NCBI RefSeq assembly: GCF_947500605.1 | Contig: NZ_CANMSJ010000001.1 | Span: forward strand, 1-64,000 | Origin: an uncultured Lacinutrix sp. | Lineage (GTDB): Bacteria; Bacteroidota; Bacteroidia; Flavobacteriales; Flavobacteriaceae | DNA length: 64,000 nucleotides | Reading direction: 5' to 3' | Shown here: positions 49,189-58,829 of the stretch, piece after piece | Position numbering within the stretch: position 1 is the stretch's first letter | Layout: each line of letters begins with the position of its first letter | Notes under the pieces: model-generated | Databases searched by the model: none | Told to the model about the DNA's origin: nothing | The model's input: the letters and a program-made list of their open reading frames with translations, nothing else | Position numbers and translations under genes: made by a program

Positions 49189-49210
49189 AAACAGACAAGT
49201 CTGTCTGTTT
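49189..49210. promoter_or_regulatory. Probable TetR operator upstream of tetR
   Basis: aaACAGAC-AA-GTCTGTctgttt; same core as 48562. Confidence 0.75.
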
Positions 49211-49384
49211 TTTTAAATTAAAATAATTTTATTGTTTTTCATAAGTAAACGATTCTGTTTTATCAGATTTTTAATTTCAATATGATGTTTGTTTAACTCT
49301 TAATATTATTATAATTCTGTATTAAACTAAAGTTAAACACGGTTTTAGACTAGGAATGAGGGTGTTGTAATGGTATCTTTAGGT

Positions 49385-50035
49385 ATGGAAAATATTTTAG
49401 TAGCAGGTGCAAACGGCACCACAGGAAAAAAAATAGTTAATCTTTTAAAAGAATCTCAATATTTTAACCCAATTGCAATGGTTAGAAAAGAAGAGCAGAA
49501 AGCTTTTTTTGAGGCTAAAAAAATTGATACTGTTTTAGGTGATTTAGAAGGAGATGTTTCTCAAGTATTTAATACTACAAATAAAATAGACAAAGTTTTA
49601 TTTGCAGCTGGTTCTGGTGGTAAAAAAGTAGTAGAAGTAGATCAAGAAGGCGCGAAGCGATTAATTGATGCTTCAAATAAAAATAACGTTAAAAAGTTTG
49701 TGATGCTTAGTTCTATGGGAGCGAACCAGCCGGAAAAGGCTGAGCAGCTTCAAGAGTATTTAAAGGCGAAACATAATGCTGATGAATACTTAAAATCTAG
49801 CGGATTAACTTATTCAATTGTTAGACCAGGTACTTTAACTAATAATGAGTTAACAAATGAAATTGAACTGGAAGAAAAATTGAATAATAGAGGAGAGATT
49901 AGTAGAAACGATGTTGCACAAACATTAGTAAGAACTCTTAAAGATGAGATTGCAAATAATGCCACATTCGAAATTATTAAAGGAAACACTTTAATTGGTG
50001 ATGCCTTAAATAAAGTATCTACTGTTAAAGCTTAA
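49385..50035 (+). CDS. NAD(P)H-binding atypical SDR (NmrA/YwnB-like)
   Basis: ILVAGANGTTGKKIVNLL, VMLSSMGANQPEK, YSIVRPGTLTN. Confidence 0.88.
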   Translation: MENILVAGANGTTGKKIVNLLKESQYFNPIAMVRKEEQKAFFEAKKIDTVLGDLEGDVSQVFNTTNKIDKVLFAAGSGGKKVVEVDQEGAKRLIDASNKNNVKKFVMLSSMGANQPEKAEQLQEYLKAKHNADEYLKSSGLTYSIVRPGTLTNNELTNEIELEEKLNNRGEISRNDVAQTLVRTLKDEIANNATFEIIKGNTLIGDALNKVSTVKA

Positions 50036-50066
50036 TTAGCAAATAATAATAGAATTTTAAACCATT

Positions 50067-50097
50067 GTAGCTGCCAATTTTGGTGGCTACTTTTTTT
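50067..50097 (+). terminator. Rho-independent terminator
   Basis: GTAGCTGCCA-ATTT-TGGTGGCTACTTTTTTT. Confidence 0.7.
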
Positions 50098-50133
50098 ATA
50101 TGGTTAATTGTACTTCCTTTTGGGAGTCGTTCT

Positions 50134-50511
50134 TTATTTGGTCTTTTTAGTTTTAGAAACATCAGCTTTAGCAATATAAACCCAAGCCTTTTTTCCAGTA
50201 GAAAAAGTTTCTAAAATTCTCTTATAATCACTTACTTCATATTTATCTGTTTCAATAAGTTCCTTTTTGGTGATTTTAAAAATGGTACCTTCAATAGAGT
50301 CATTTACATTGTTAGTCTTTAAAGCAATGGGATGAAACTCTTTGCCGCTAGCTTTTAAAACTTTGGCATCAGTAATTTTTAATTTATCGAGTTTATATTG
50401 TTTTAAACTTGCCTTTTCTCCATTAAGTAAGCGTCCATAATTTTCAAGTTGTACAGTATTTAACTGTAATGTTCCGTATGAGAATAAATTATGTTTTAAA
50501 GCGTCCTGCAT
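50134..50511 (-). CDS. Gamma-glutamylcyclotransferase (AIG2-like) family protein
   Basis: LFSYGTLQLNTVQLENYGRLL, IEGTIFKITKKELIETDKYEV. Confidence 0.88.
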   Translation of the reverse strand: MQDALKHNLFSYGTLQLNTVQLENYGRLLNGEKASLKQYKLDKLKITDAKVLKASGKEFHPIALKTNNVNDSIEGTIFKITKKELIETDKYEVSDYKRILETFSTGKKAWVYIAKADVSKTKKTK

Positions 50512-50550
50512 AGAATATTAGTTTGTTTTGTACAGTTATATTAGCGTTTT

Positions 50551-51618
50551 TTATAAGTCTTTGTTTGGTGTAGTACTAGCACCTACAGTAGCGTTTTTAA
50601 ACCAAACTTCTGCATAACATCCATTTGCATATTGTTTAGGGATATCTCCATTATAAGTTTCAGATCCAGTACTCCAAACGATGTTTTTTTCTGGGTCTTT
50701 TCCGTTGGTTTGATTGTAAGCACCTTGTTTAAAGTATTGTATTTCTCCAGCATAACCGTTTTCACGCTCTACACCATCACGACCTATTGAGGCATATAAT
50801 GATAATATTTGTTTTGGAATGTTGGAGTAGGTTGCAAATTCAGATTGTAATAAATTTTTTGTGAATTTTACAGTTTCATGGCCATCGCTTGTAAAAGTGA
50901 GGTACATTATACCTTTGTGTACATTTACTTCGTAGCTAAATTCTTCATCTAAAGCAAGACCATTTTCTGGCTCTTCAGGAAATGTTGTTTTGCTAGGTCC
51001 AACAACAGACATGTCGTTTCCCCAAACAGCTGTAGAGTAGTCCCATCTTTTAGAGTTGTCTCCTTTTGTATTAATTTCGTAATTCCAAAAAACAGAGCCT
51101 TTAGTATGCCCAGGAAATTTTTTATAAAAGATTTTTAAAGGTTCGTTTTCGTGTCCTTCGTCACTATGAATTTGTCCAACAACTACAGAGTAAGAAGCAG
51201 CAACTCTTGCATCTCCAGAGGTTGATACATGTTTTACTTTTAAGGTTCCTGTTAATTTGCTACCTGTTTCTGGTATCCAATGCTGTTTTTGACCTAATTC
51301 TGTTCTGGTATTGCTTGAAGTACGAGAAGTAATACCAGAATTTGGTGTTTTATATACTACCCAATCGGTATTGTTTTCGTTGGCTACGTAGAAAAAGTCT
51401 TTTGCTTCGTAGTCTATTAGATTTTTAGTATGTGTACCATTACCTAATAAAATTTTCCATTTGTCCATAAACGGAATAACATCGCTTGGATACGTTATCG
51501 TTTTTGTGTTTTCATGTACTTCTTTTTTAGGAGCATCAAAACAACTACTTAGTAATAAAAGAAAGCTAAAGATTAAAAACGAGTGTGGTGATGATGATGG
51601 TTTATTTTTAAGATTCAT
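50551..51618 (-). CDS. Polysaccharide lyase family 7 (alginate lyase) lipoprotein
   Basis: Lipobox FLLLLSSCFD; SNTRTELGQ, VVGQIHSD, YFKQGAYNQ = the three PL7 motifs (RxELR-like, QIH, YxKxGxYxQ). Confidence 0.9.
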   Translation of the reverse strand: MNLKNKPSSSPHSFLIFSFLLLLSSCFDAPKKEVHENTKTITYPSDVIPFMDKWKILLGNGTHTKNLIDYEAKDFFYVANENNTDWVVYKTPNSGITSRTSSNTRTELGQKQHWIPETGSKLTGTLKVKHVSTSGDARVAASYSVVVGQIHSDEGHENEPLKIFYKKFPGHTKGSVFWNYEINTKGDNSKRWDYSTAVWGNDMSVVGPSKTTFPEEPENGLALDEEFSYEVNVHKGIMYLTFTSDGHETVKFTKNLLQSEFATYSNIPKQILSLYASIGRDGVERENGYAGEIQYFKQGAYNQTNGKDPEKNIVWSTGSETYNGDIPKQYANGCYAEVWFKNATVGASTTPNKDL

Positions 51619-51676
51619 TATATCTTTTTTTAGATACGTTTTAATTAATCAAATGAAATTAGTCAATACTAAAAAC

Positions 51677-52063
51677 TTAATAACCAGTATTATTTATTTC
51701 TATCCAATAACCATCCGGATCTTGGAAATATATTTGCTGTATGCCATCGTCTCGAACGTAGTCTTTACTTGGTGTACCTTTCCAATCTGAGTATTCTATA
51801 TTTAAACTTTTAAGGTGTTTAATAATTAAATCTAAATTAGGAGTTGCTAAGGCAAAATGAACAGCCTTATTGGTTATAACGTCAAGTTTAGGTCTAGGTA
51901 TAAGATGTATTTGTTTTTTATCTGTTAAAGAGAGCCATCGCGTTTTAGAATTTGAAGCAGTGTTTTTAATCTCTTCAAGCAATAATACTTCTTTATAGAA
52001 ATGCAGAGATTGGTCTACATCTTTTACAGAAAGTGCAATATGATCTATTAAGAAGGTGAACAT
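51677..52063 (-). CDS. VOC family (glyoxalase/bleomycin resistance fold) protein
   Basis: IDHIALSVKDVDQSLHFYKEVL, YFQDPDGYWIEI. Confidence 0.92.
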   Translation of the reverse strand: MFTFLIDHIALSVKDVDQSLHFYKEVLLLEEIKNTASNSKTRWLSLTDKKQIHLIPRPKLDVITNKAVHFALATPNLDLIIKHLKSLNIEYSDWKGTPSKDYVRDDGIQQIYFQDPDGYWIEINNTGY

Positions 52064-52110
52064 AATATTCTATTTTAAATATGAGATTGCTTTATACTAC
52101 GCAATGATAT

Positions 52111-53403
52111 TTATTTCAATAAAAACGATTTTAAACCATCGTAACTACTAATTTTAGTTGCTTCTTTAGTTTTTCCCATAACCGATTGTATTTGTTCTGG
52201 TAGTGGTTGTTTTTCTTTAATAACGTCTTCAACTACATCTAAAAACTTTGTTGGATGTGCTGTTTCTAAAAATACACAATGTGCATTTGGATTGTTTTCT
52301 AAATAAGCTTTACTACCTAAATAACCAACAGCTCCATGAGGATCTGCAACGTAATTGTATTTATCGTGAATTTCTTTTAAAGCTACTTTAGTTTCGGCAT
52401 CACTAAAACTATAGGAAGATAGATTGTTTTTTAATGCGTTAAAATTATTTTTATAGATTTCTCTAATACGTATAAAGTTACTTGGATTACCAACATCCAT
52501 TGCATTACTAATAGTTTGTACAGATGGTTTTGGGTTGTATTCTTCTGTTTTTAAGTATTGTGTTACAACGTTATTTTCGTTGTTAGATGCTATAAAGTGT
52601 TTAATTGGTAAACCTAATTGTTGTGCCATCATTCCTGCGCAGACGTTTCCAAAGTTTCCACTTGGTACAGAAAACACAATGTCTTTATGTGTTTTATGTA
52701 ATTGCTTGTAAGCAAATATAAAATAGAGAAGTTGTGGCAACCAACGTGCAACGTTAATAGAGTTTGCAGAGGTTAATTGCATTTTACTAGTTAATTCTTC
52801 GTCTAAAAAAGCACGTTTAACCATGTCTTGGCAATCATCGAAAACACCGTCTACTTCAAGTGCTTTTATGTTTTGTCCAAGTGTTGTTAATTGCATTTCT
52901 TGTATGTCGCTTACTTTTCCGCTAGGATAAAGAATGACAACATTTACTCCTTTTACACCTAAAAAACCATTTGCTACAGCGCCACCTGTATCTCCAGAAG
53001 TTGCAACAAGCACAGTAACCTCGTTTGTGTTGTCTTTATTAAAATAACCTAAACAACGTGCCATAAAACGTGCGCCAACGTCTTTAAATGCCATTGTTGG
53101 TCCGTGAAACAACTCTAAAGTAGAAATATTATCATTTAATTTTACAATAGGAAAATCGAAAGACAAGGTTTCTTCAATTATGGTTTTTAAAACTGTTTCA
53201 GGAATATCTGGACTAACAAATTGTTTAAGAGCTTCGAAAGCAATTTCGGTATACGTTAAATCGTCTATATTATCGAAAAACGATTGTGGTAATGGTGTTA
53301 TAGTTTCTGGGAAATACAATCCTTTATCTGGAGCTAATCCTTTAATTACAGCATCTTTAAATGTTGTATTTGGTGCTTTTTTGTTTAGAGAGTAGTAGTT
53401 CAT
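52111..53403 (-). CDS. thrC: Threonine synthase
   Basis: LFHGPTMAFKDVGARFMA, VATSGDTGGAVANGF, VPSGNFGNVCAG; start taken as MNYYSLNK (53403), not the ORF-track start inside the repeat element. Confidence 0.96.
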   Translation of the reverse strand: MNYYSLNKKAPNTTFKDAVIKGLAPDKGLYFPETITPLPQSFFDNIDDLTYTEIAFEALKQFVSPDIPETVLKTIIEETLSFDFPIVKLNDNISTLELFHGPTMAFKDVGARFMARCLGYFNKDNTNEVTVLVATSGDTGGAVANGFLGVKGVNVVILYPSGKVSDIQEMQLTTLGQNIKALEVDGVFDDCQDMVKRAFLDEELTSKMQLTSANSINVARWLPQLLYFIFAYKQLHKTHKDIVFSVPSGNFGNVCAGMMAQQLGLPIKHFIASNNENNVVTQYLKTEEYNPKPSVQTISNAMDVGNPSNFIRIREIYKNNFNALKNNLSSYSFSDAETKVALKEIHDKYNYVADPHGAVGYLGSKAYLENNPNAHCVFLETAHPTKFLDVVEDVIKEKQPLPEQIQSVMGKTKEATKISSYDGLKSFLLK

Positions 53404-53427
53404 TATTTTAGATTTTGAATTGTTTCT

Positions 53428-53536
53428 GTCATTGCGAGGACGCAAGACGTAGCAATCTTTTACTTTATGTGTTCAATTTTAAATTTTGGTGTTATTCATG
53501 AGATTACCATGACGCTAAAAAGCATCTCGTAATGAC
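53428..53536. repeat. REP/MITE-like palindromic element with GTCATTGCGAG / CTCGTAATGAC ends
   Basis: Terminal inverted repeats GTCATTGCGAG...CTCGTAATGAC, internal gacgcaagacgtagcaatctt; lies between thrB and thrC. Confidence 0.75.
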
Positions 53537-53544
53537 GATTGAAT

Positions 53545-54465
53545 TTATAACACCTTCATTCCTTGTGTATTAATTTTAGAAACGTATACATTAAACTCAA
53601 TCTCAGTTTTAGAGTACACGTTTTTCATAGCTTCAGCAACGGCTTCAGCAGTATCTTTTCCTTTAGATAATGCAAAAATAGAAGGACCAGAACCCGAAAT
53701 TCCTGCACCTAAAGCACCTGCTTTTATAACTTCAGTTTTAACCGAATTAAAATGAGGGATTAACTGACTTCTATAAGGTTCTACAACAACATCTTCTAAA
53801 GATTCACTTAATAAATTATAATCTTCAGTATGTAATGCATGTACTAAACTTCCAACATTAGACCATTGCGTTATGGCATTTTGTAAAGGAATGTCTTTAG
53901 GTAAAATAGCACGAGATTCTGATGTCTTTACCTCAATTTGAGGATGAATAATTGTAACAAATAAATCTTTTGGTGTTGGTAATTGTAAAACCTTTAAAGG
54001 TGTTGTGCTTTTTACTAAAGTAAATCCACCAAATAGAGCAGGAGCAATGTTATCTGCATGTTCGCAACCACTTGCAATAGCTTCACCTTTCATAGCGAAA
54101 TTAGTGATTTCTGTTTGGTTGTATGGTTTTCCTAATAATTCGTTTATTGCAAAAACACTTCCTGCAGCACTTGCAGAACTACTTCCAATACCACTACCAG
54201 GTTTTATGTTTTTATAAATTTCAATTTCGAAACCACAATCTGGTTTTGCATGGTTATATAGTGCTAATGCGGAAACACTAGCAACATTTTTTTCTGTTTC
54301 AAAAGGTAAATCTGCACCAACAATTTTGGTGATTTTTATTCCTTTCTCTTTCGTTTTTCTAATAACCATTTCATCACCAATGGTATCTATGCAAAAGCCT
54401 AAAACATCAAATCCGCATGAGACGTTTGCTACTGTAGCTGGTGAGAATATTTTTATTTCGTTCAT
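53545..54465 (-). CDS. thrB: Homoserine kinase
   Basis: SPATVANVSCGFDVLGFC, KPGSGIGSSSASAAGSVFA, GAGISGSGPSIFAL. Confidence 0.96.
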   Translation of the reverse strand: MNEIKIFSPATVANVSCGFDVLGFCIDTIGDEMVIRKTKEKGIKITKIVGADLPFETEKNVASVSALALYNHAKPDCGFEIEIYKNIKPGSGIGSSSASAAGSVFAINELLGKPYNQTEITNFAMKGEAIASGCEHADNIAPALFGGFTLVKSTTPLKVLQLPTPKDLFVTIIHPQIEVKTSESRAILPKDIPLQNAITQWSNVGSLVHALHTEDYNLLSESLEDVVVEPYRSQLIPHFNSVKTEVIKAGALGAGISGSGPSIFALSKGKDTAEAVAEAMKNVYSKTEIEFNVYVSKINTQGMKVL

Positions 54466-54550
54466 AACCTTTTATAGAAAAGGAAAATAGAGAAAAGAAA
54501 ATAGACCATTTAATTACAGTCAATATTTTCTTTTCTTTATTCTCTATTTT

Positions 54551-56995
54551 TTATTTACTTCCTGCTTTTATTATATCGGCAAATAAACCAGAAGCAGTAA
54601 CATCTGCACCAGCACCAGCACCTTTAACAATTAATGGCTGTTCTGGATAACGCTCTGTATAAAACATAACAATATTGTCTTTTCCTTCAAGGTTGTAAAA
54701 TGGATGACCATCTGGAATTTCTTTTAATCCAACTTTAGCTTTTCCGTTTTTAAACTCTGCAACGTATTTTAATTGGCAGTTTTTTGCTTTAGCCGAAGCA
54801 TATAATTTTTGAAAATGAGCTTCGTCTGTTTTAAGCGTTTTGTAAAAATCGTCTACAGTATCGCTTTCTAGGTTCGCTTTAGTTAAAAATGAATCATTTT
54901 CTATAGATTCAATTTCCATTTCACCACCATTTTCACGTGCTAAAATTAATATCTTTCTAGCAACATCAATTCCGCTTAAATCTATTCTAGGATCAGGTTC
55001 TGTATAACCTTCAAATTGTGCACGTTTTACAGTATCGTGAAAGTTTGTTTTATCACTAAAATTATTAAATACAAAATTTAAACTTCCAGAAAGTACCGCT
55101 TGAATGCTAGTTACTTTATCTCCAGAAGTGACTAAGTTATTTAAAGTGTTAATTATTGGTAATCCTGCACCTACATTAGTTTCATAAAGAAAAGGTGTGT
55201 TGTATTTTAGAGCTAAATCTTGTAATAATTTATAGTTACTATAAGTACTTGAACATGCAATTTTACTACAAGCAACAACGGCGATACTATTTCTTAAATA
55301 ATGCTCGTACATTTTAGAAACGGCGTCGTTAGCAGTAACATCTACAAAAATACTATTACGTAAATTTAGTGCTTTTGCTTTTTCTAAAAAGCCCTCTAAA
55401 GTTGATTTATCTGCATGATGAAATTTCGACGCCCAATTATCTAAATCTATTCCTTCGGCATTAAAAACCATTTTTTTAGAATTTGCTAAACCAACAATTC
55501 GAACGTCTAGTTTTAAATTCTTTTTTAGATAATTGCTTTGTTGGTGAATTTGGTCGATTAACTTTTCGCCTACATTACCAATACCAGTTATAAAAACATT
55601 TAACTGTTTTATGTTGTTTCCAAAAAAGCGCTCGTGTATAGTATTTAACGCTTTTTCTACATCTTTTTCTGCAATTACGGCAGATATATTTCTTTCTGAA
55701 GCACCTTGAGCAATCGCTCTAATGTTAATATTGTTTTTTCCTAAAGCGCTAAACATTTTACCACTAATACCTTGATGACTTTTCATATTATCGCCAACTA
55801 GTGCAATAATAGATAGATTTTGTTCTACGGTAATAGGATCAATTCTGTGTTTAGATATTTCATGTTCGAAAGCTAAATTAATCGTTGTTTCTGCTTGAAT
55901 GGCATCGTGTTTAGAAATTCCGAAACATATTGAATGCTCTGAAGACGCTTGTGTAATTAATATAATATTAATTTTTTCTTGAGATAATGTTTCAAATAAA
56001 CGTTTCGAAAAACCAGGTATACCAACCATACCATTGCCTTGCAGCGTTAAAAGTGCAATGTCGTTAATATTGGTAATACCAGTTGCCGTTGAAGACTTTG
56101 TGTTGCCTTCGTTAGAAATAATTGTTCCAAATTCGTTAGGTTTAAGGGTATTCTTAATATGAATAGGAATATTTAAACTTAAAACAGGCTGAACAGTAGG
56201 TGGATAAAGTACTTTAGCACCAAAATGCGACAACTCCATCGCTTCGTGATAACTAATACGTTCTATAGGGTAGGCTTGCTTAACAAGCTTAGGGTTTGTT
56301 GTGTACATACCGCTAACATCTGTCCAGATTTCTAGTTTTTCTGTTTTTAAAGCCGCAGCTACAATGGCAGCAGTATAATCTGATCCTCCACGACCTAAAG
56401 TAGTCGTTTTACCTAAGTATGATTTTGAAATAAAACCAGGAAGTATTGTTATGTCTTGTGTTGCTTGGTTAAAATACTCTTGAATATTATTATTCGTCGT
56501 TTCAAATATAACTTCAGCCTTTGTATAGTTAGAATTAGTAACTATAAGCTGTTGTGAATTCTTTCTGAACGCATTTATACCTCTAGATTTTAGAGTTTCG
56601 GCAATTATAAAAGACGATAAAAGTTCTCCAAAACTTACCAAACGATCGGACGTTTGAGGAGATAGTTCATTTATAAGAAAAATACCGTCTAAAAGGTTTT
56701 TAAGTTTTTTTAATTTGCCGTCTAATTCCTTTGTAATGGCAGCGTTATTTTGAGGAATTAATTCTTCTAAAACTTTAATATGTTTAGCTTTAATAGATTT
56801 GTATTCCGTTTTATAATTCTTGTTATTATCTTTCGCTAAGTTGCCAGCTTTAAGTAGTTTATCTGTAATACCACCAATGGCAGAAACCACACAAATAACT
56901 TTGTCTTTTTTAGAATAATCTTCTAAAATAGTAATAACTTTATTAATGTTTTTTGAAGAACCTACAGATGTTCCACCAAATTTTAATACTTGCAT
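54551..56995 (-). CDS. thrA: Bifunctional aspartate kinase / homoserine dehydrogenase
   Basis: MQVLKFGGTSVGSSKNI, LGRGGSDYTAAIVA, ETNVGAGLPIINTL, GYTEPDPRIDLSGIDVARKILILARE. Confidence 0.97.
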   Translation of the reverse strand: MQVLKFGGTSVGSSKNINKVITILEDYSKKDKVICVVSAIGGITDKLLKAGNLAKDNNKNYKTEYKSIKAKHIKVLEELIPQNNAAITKELDGKLKKLKNLLDGIFLINELSPQTSDRLVSFGELLSSFIIAETLKSRGINAFRKNSQQLIVTNSNYTKAEVIFETTNNNIQEYFNQATQDITILPGFISKSYLGKTTTLGRGGSDYTAAIVAAALKTEKLEIWTDVSGMYTTNPKLVKQAYPIERISYHEAMELSHFGAKVLYPPTVQPVLSLNIPIHIKNTLKPNEFGTIISNEGNTKSSTATGITNINDIALLTLQGNGMVGIPGFSKRLFETLSQEKINIILITQASSEHSICFGISKHDAIQAETTINLAFEHEISKHRIDPITVEQNLSIIALVGDNMKSHQGISGKMFSALGKNNINIRAIAQGASERNISAVIAEKDVEKALNTIHERFFGNNIKQLNVFITGIGNVGEKLIDQIHQQSNYLKKNLKLDVRIVGLANSKKMVFNAEGIDLDNWASKFHHADKSTLEGFLEKAKALNLRNSIFVDVTANDAVSKMYEHYLRNSIAVVACSKIACSSTYSNYKLLQDLALKYNTPFLYETNVGAGLPIINTLNNLVTSGDKVTSIQAVLSGSLNFVFNNFSDKTNFHDTVKRAQFEGYTEPDPRIDLSGIDVARKILILARENGGEMEIESIENDSFLTKANLESDTVDDFYKTLKTDEAHFQKLYASAKAKNCQLKYVAEFKNGKAKVGLKEIPDGHPFYNLEGKDNIVMFYTERYPEQPLIVKGAGAGADVTASGLFADIIKAGSK

Positions 56996-57184
56996 GAGAG
57001 TTGAATTATTTTAATAAATGATAGGGAAAAGTATTACTTTTACGTGAATAAGAAAACTAATTGTTGATTTTTATACAATTCTGATTTTTATTCAATTTAA
57101 TTTTTAATTTAAGAACTATAATCGCTTAAGACTGAATTATCTTGAACGATTTTAAAGGACATTATAATACTACTGAAATTTAAT

Positions 57185-58747
57185 ATGAAGATATTCTCTA
57201 AGGAACAAATTTACGAAGGTGATAAGTTAACACAAGAAAAGCAGAAAATTTCCTCGACCGATTTAATGGAGCGCGCAGGAATGCAAATTTTTAACTGGAT
57301 ACATACAAGAATGCAAGGTGCTCAAGTGCCAATTCATGTGTTTTGTGGTATTGGTAACAATGGAGGTGACGGATTAGTAGTTGCTAGACACCTAATTACA
57401 CATGGTTATAATGTTAATACTTACATTGTAAATTGCAGCGATAAGCGTTCTAAAGATTTTTTAATTAATTACGATCGTGTTAAAAATGTTACTAAAGACT
57501 GGCCAACATTATTAAGTTGTGAAGAAGATTTTAGTGCCATTACTATTAACGAAAAAGATATTATTGTTGATGCTGTTTTTGGAATAGGATTAAATCGTCC
57601 TGTTGATGCTTGGGTTAAAGGTTTATTTAACTTTTTTAGAGCAACAAAAGCATTTACACTATCTATAGATTTACCTTCTGGATTGGCTACAGATAAGAGT
57701 GTTGAAGATTCTGAAGCAGTTGTTAATGCTGGTTATACTTTAAGTTTTCAAACACCAAAATTAGTATTCTTTTTACCAGAAACAGCAAAGTATACTGTAC
57801 AATGGGAAGTTTTAGATATTGGTATTGATCCGGAGTATTTGTTTACTACAGTTACAGAGGCCGATTTAATTGGTAAGAATGAAGTATTACCTATTTATAA
57901 ACCTCGTGAAAAATATAGCCATAAAGGTACTTTTGGACACAGTTTAATTATTGGAGGAAGTTATGGTAAAATAGGAGCAGTAGCATTAGCGAGTAGATCT
58001 GTACTAGCAGTAGGCGCAGGAAAAGTAACAGCTTATATGCCAAAATGTGGTTATATACCATTACAGACGGCTTTTCCAGAGGCTATGGTAATTACTGATG
58101 AAGATGATGAAAAAATAACTAAAATAACGTTCGATATAGAACCAACAGTTATTGGAATTGGAGTAGGTTTAGGTACAGATACTAAAACGGTTGCTGCTAT
58201 GGAAGCTTTTTTAAAATCAAATAAAAAGCCTTTAGTTATTGATGCTGATGGTTTAAATATTTTAGCTAAAAAGAAAGCTTTATTAAAATTATTACCAGAA
58301 TTAACCATTTTAACACCGCATCCAAAAGAATTAGAAAGACTGGTAGGTAAATGGGACAATGATTTCGATAAATTAAAGAAAACAAAAGCTTTTGCTAAAA
58401 AGTATAAAGTAATTGTAGTTATAAAAGGTGCAAATACTATTACTGTTTTCGATGATAAACTATATGTAAACGCTACTGGAAATCCAGGATTGGCAACAGC
58501 AGGAACAGGAGATGTTTTAACAGGAATGTTAACGGGTTTAATTTCTCAAGGTTACGATCCATTACAAGCTACACTTTTTGGAGTGTATTTACATGGTAAA
58601 AGTGCAGATATTTTAATAGAGCAATTAGGCTACCAAAGTATTATTGCAAGTAATGTAATAGAAGGTATAAGTTTAGCTTACTTAGATTTGTTTAAGCAGC
58701 CAGAACAGCCTCAAGTAGAGCAAGCGGATACTGAAGAACAACGATAA
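57185..58747 (+). CDS. nnr: Bifunctional NAD(P)H-hydrate epimerase / ADP-dependent dehydratase
   Basis: LMERAGMQIFNWI, VFCGIGNNGGDGLVVARHL, SHKGTFGHSLIIGGSYGKIGA, GNPGLATAGTGDVLTGMLTGL. Confidence 0.95.
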   Translation: MKIFSKEQIYEGDKLTQEKQKISSTDLMERAGMQIFNWIHTRMQGAQVPIHVFCGIGNNGGDGLVVARHLITHGYNVNTYIVNCSDKRSKDFLINYDRVKNVTKDWPTLLSCEEDFSAITINEKDIIVDAVFGIGLNRPVDAWVKGLFNFFRATKAFTLSIDLPSGLATDKSVEDSEAVVNAGYTLSFQTPKLVFFLPETAKYTVQWEVLDIGIDPEYLFTTVTEADLIGKNEVLPIYKPREKYSHKGTFGHSLIIGGSYGKIGAVALASRSVLAVGAGKVTAYMPKCGYIPLQTAFPEAMVITDEDDEKITKITFDIEPTVIGIGVGLGTDTKTVAAMEAFLKSNKKPLVIDADGLNILAKKKALLKLLPELTILTPHPKELERLVGKWDNDFDKLKKTKAFAKKYKVIVVIKGANTITVFDDKLYVNATGNPGLATAGTGDVLTGMLTGLISQGYDPLQATLFGVYLHGKSADILIEQLGYQSIIASNVIEGISLAYLDLFKQPEQPQVEQADTEEQR

Positions 58748-58754
58748 AAAAACA

Positions 58755-58824
58755 TAAAAATATAGCATAAAAAAAACGAGCTAAACTTTTAAAAGTCTGC
58801 TCGTTTTTTTTATGCTATATTTTT
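58755..58824. terminator. Bidirectional terminator with unusually long (about 26 bp) stem
   Basis: AAAAATATAGCATAAAAAAAACGAGC ... GCTCGTTTTTTTTATGCTATATTTTT; loop contains palindrome ACTTTTAAAAGT. Confidence 0.85.
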
Positions 58825-58829
58825 TTTAA

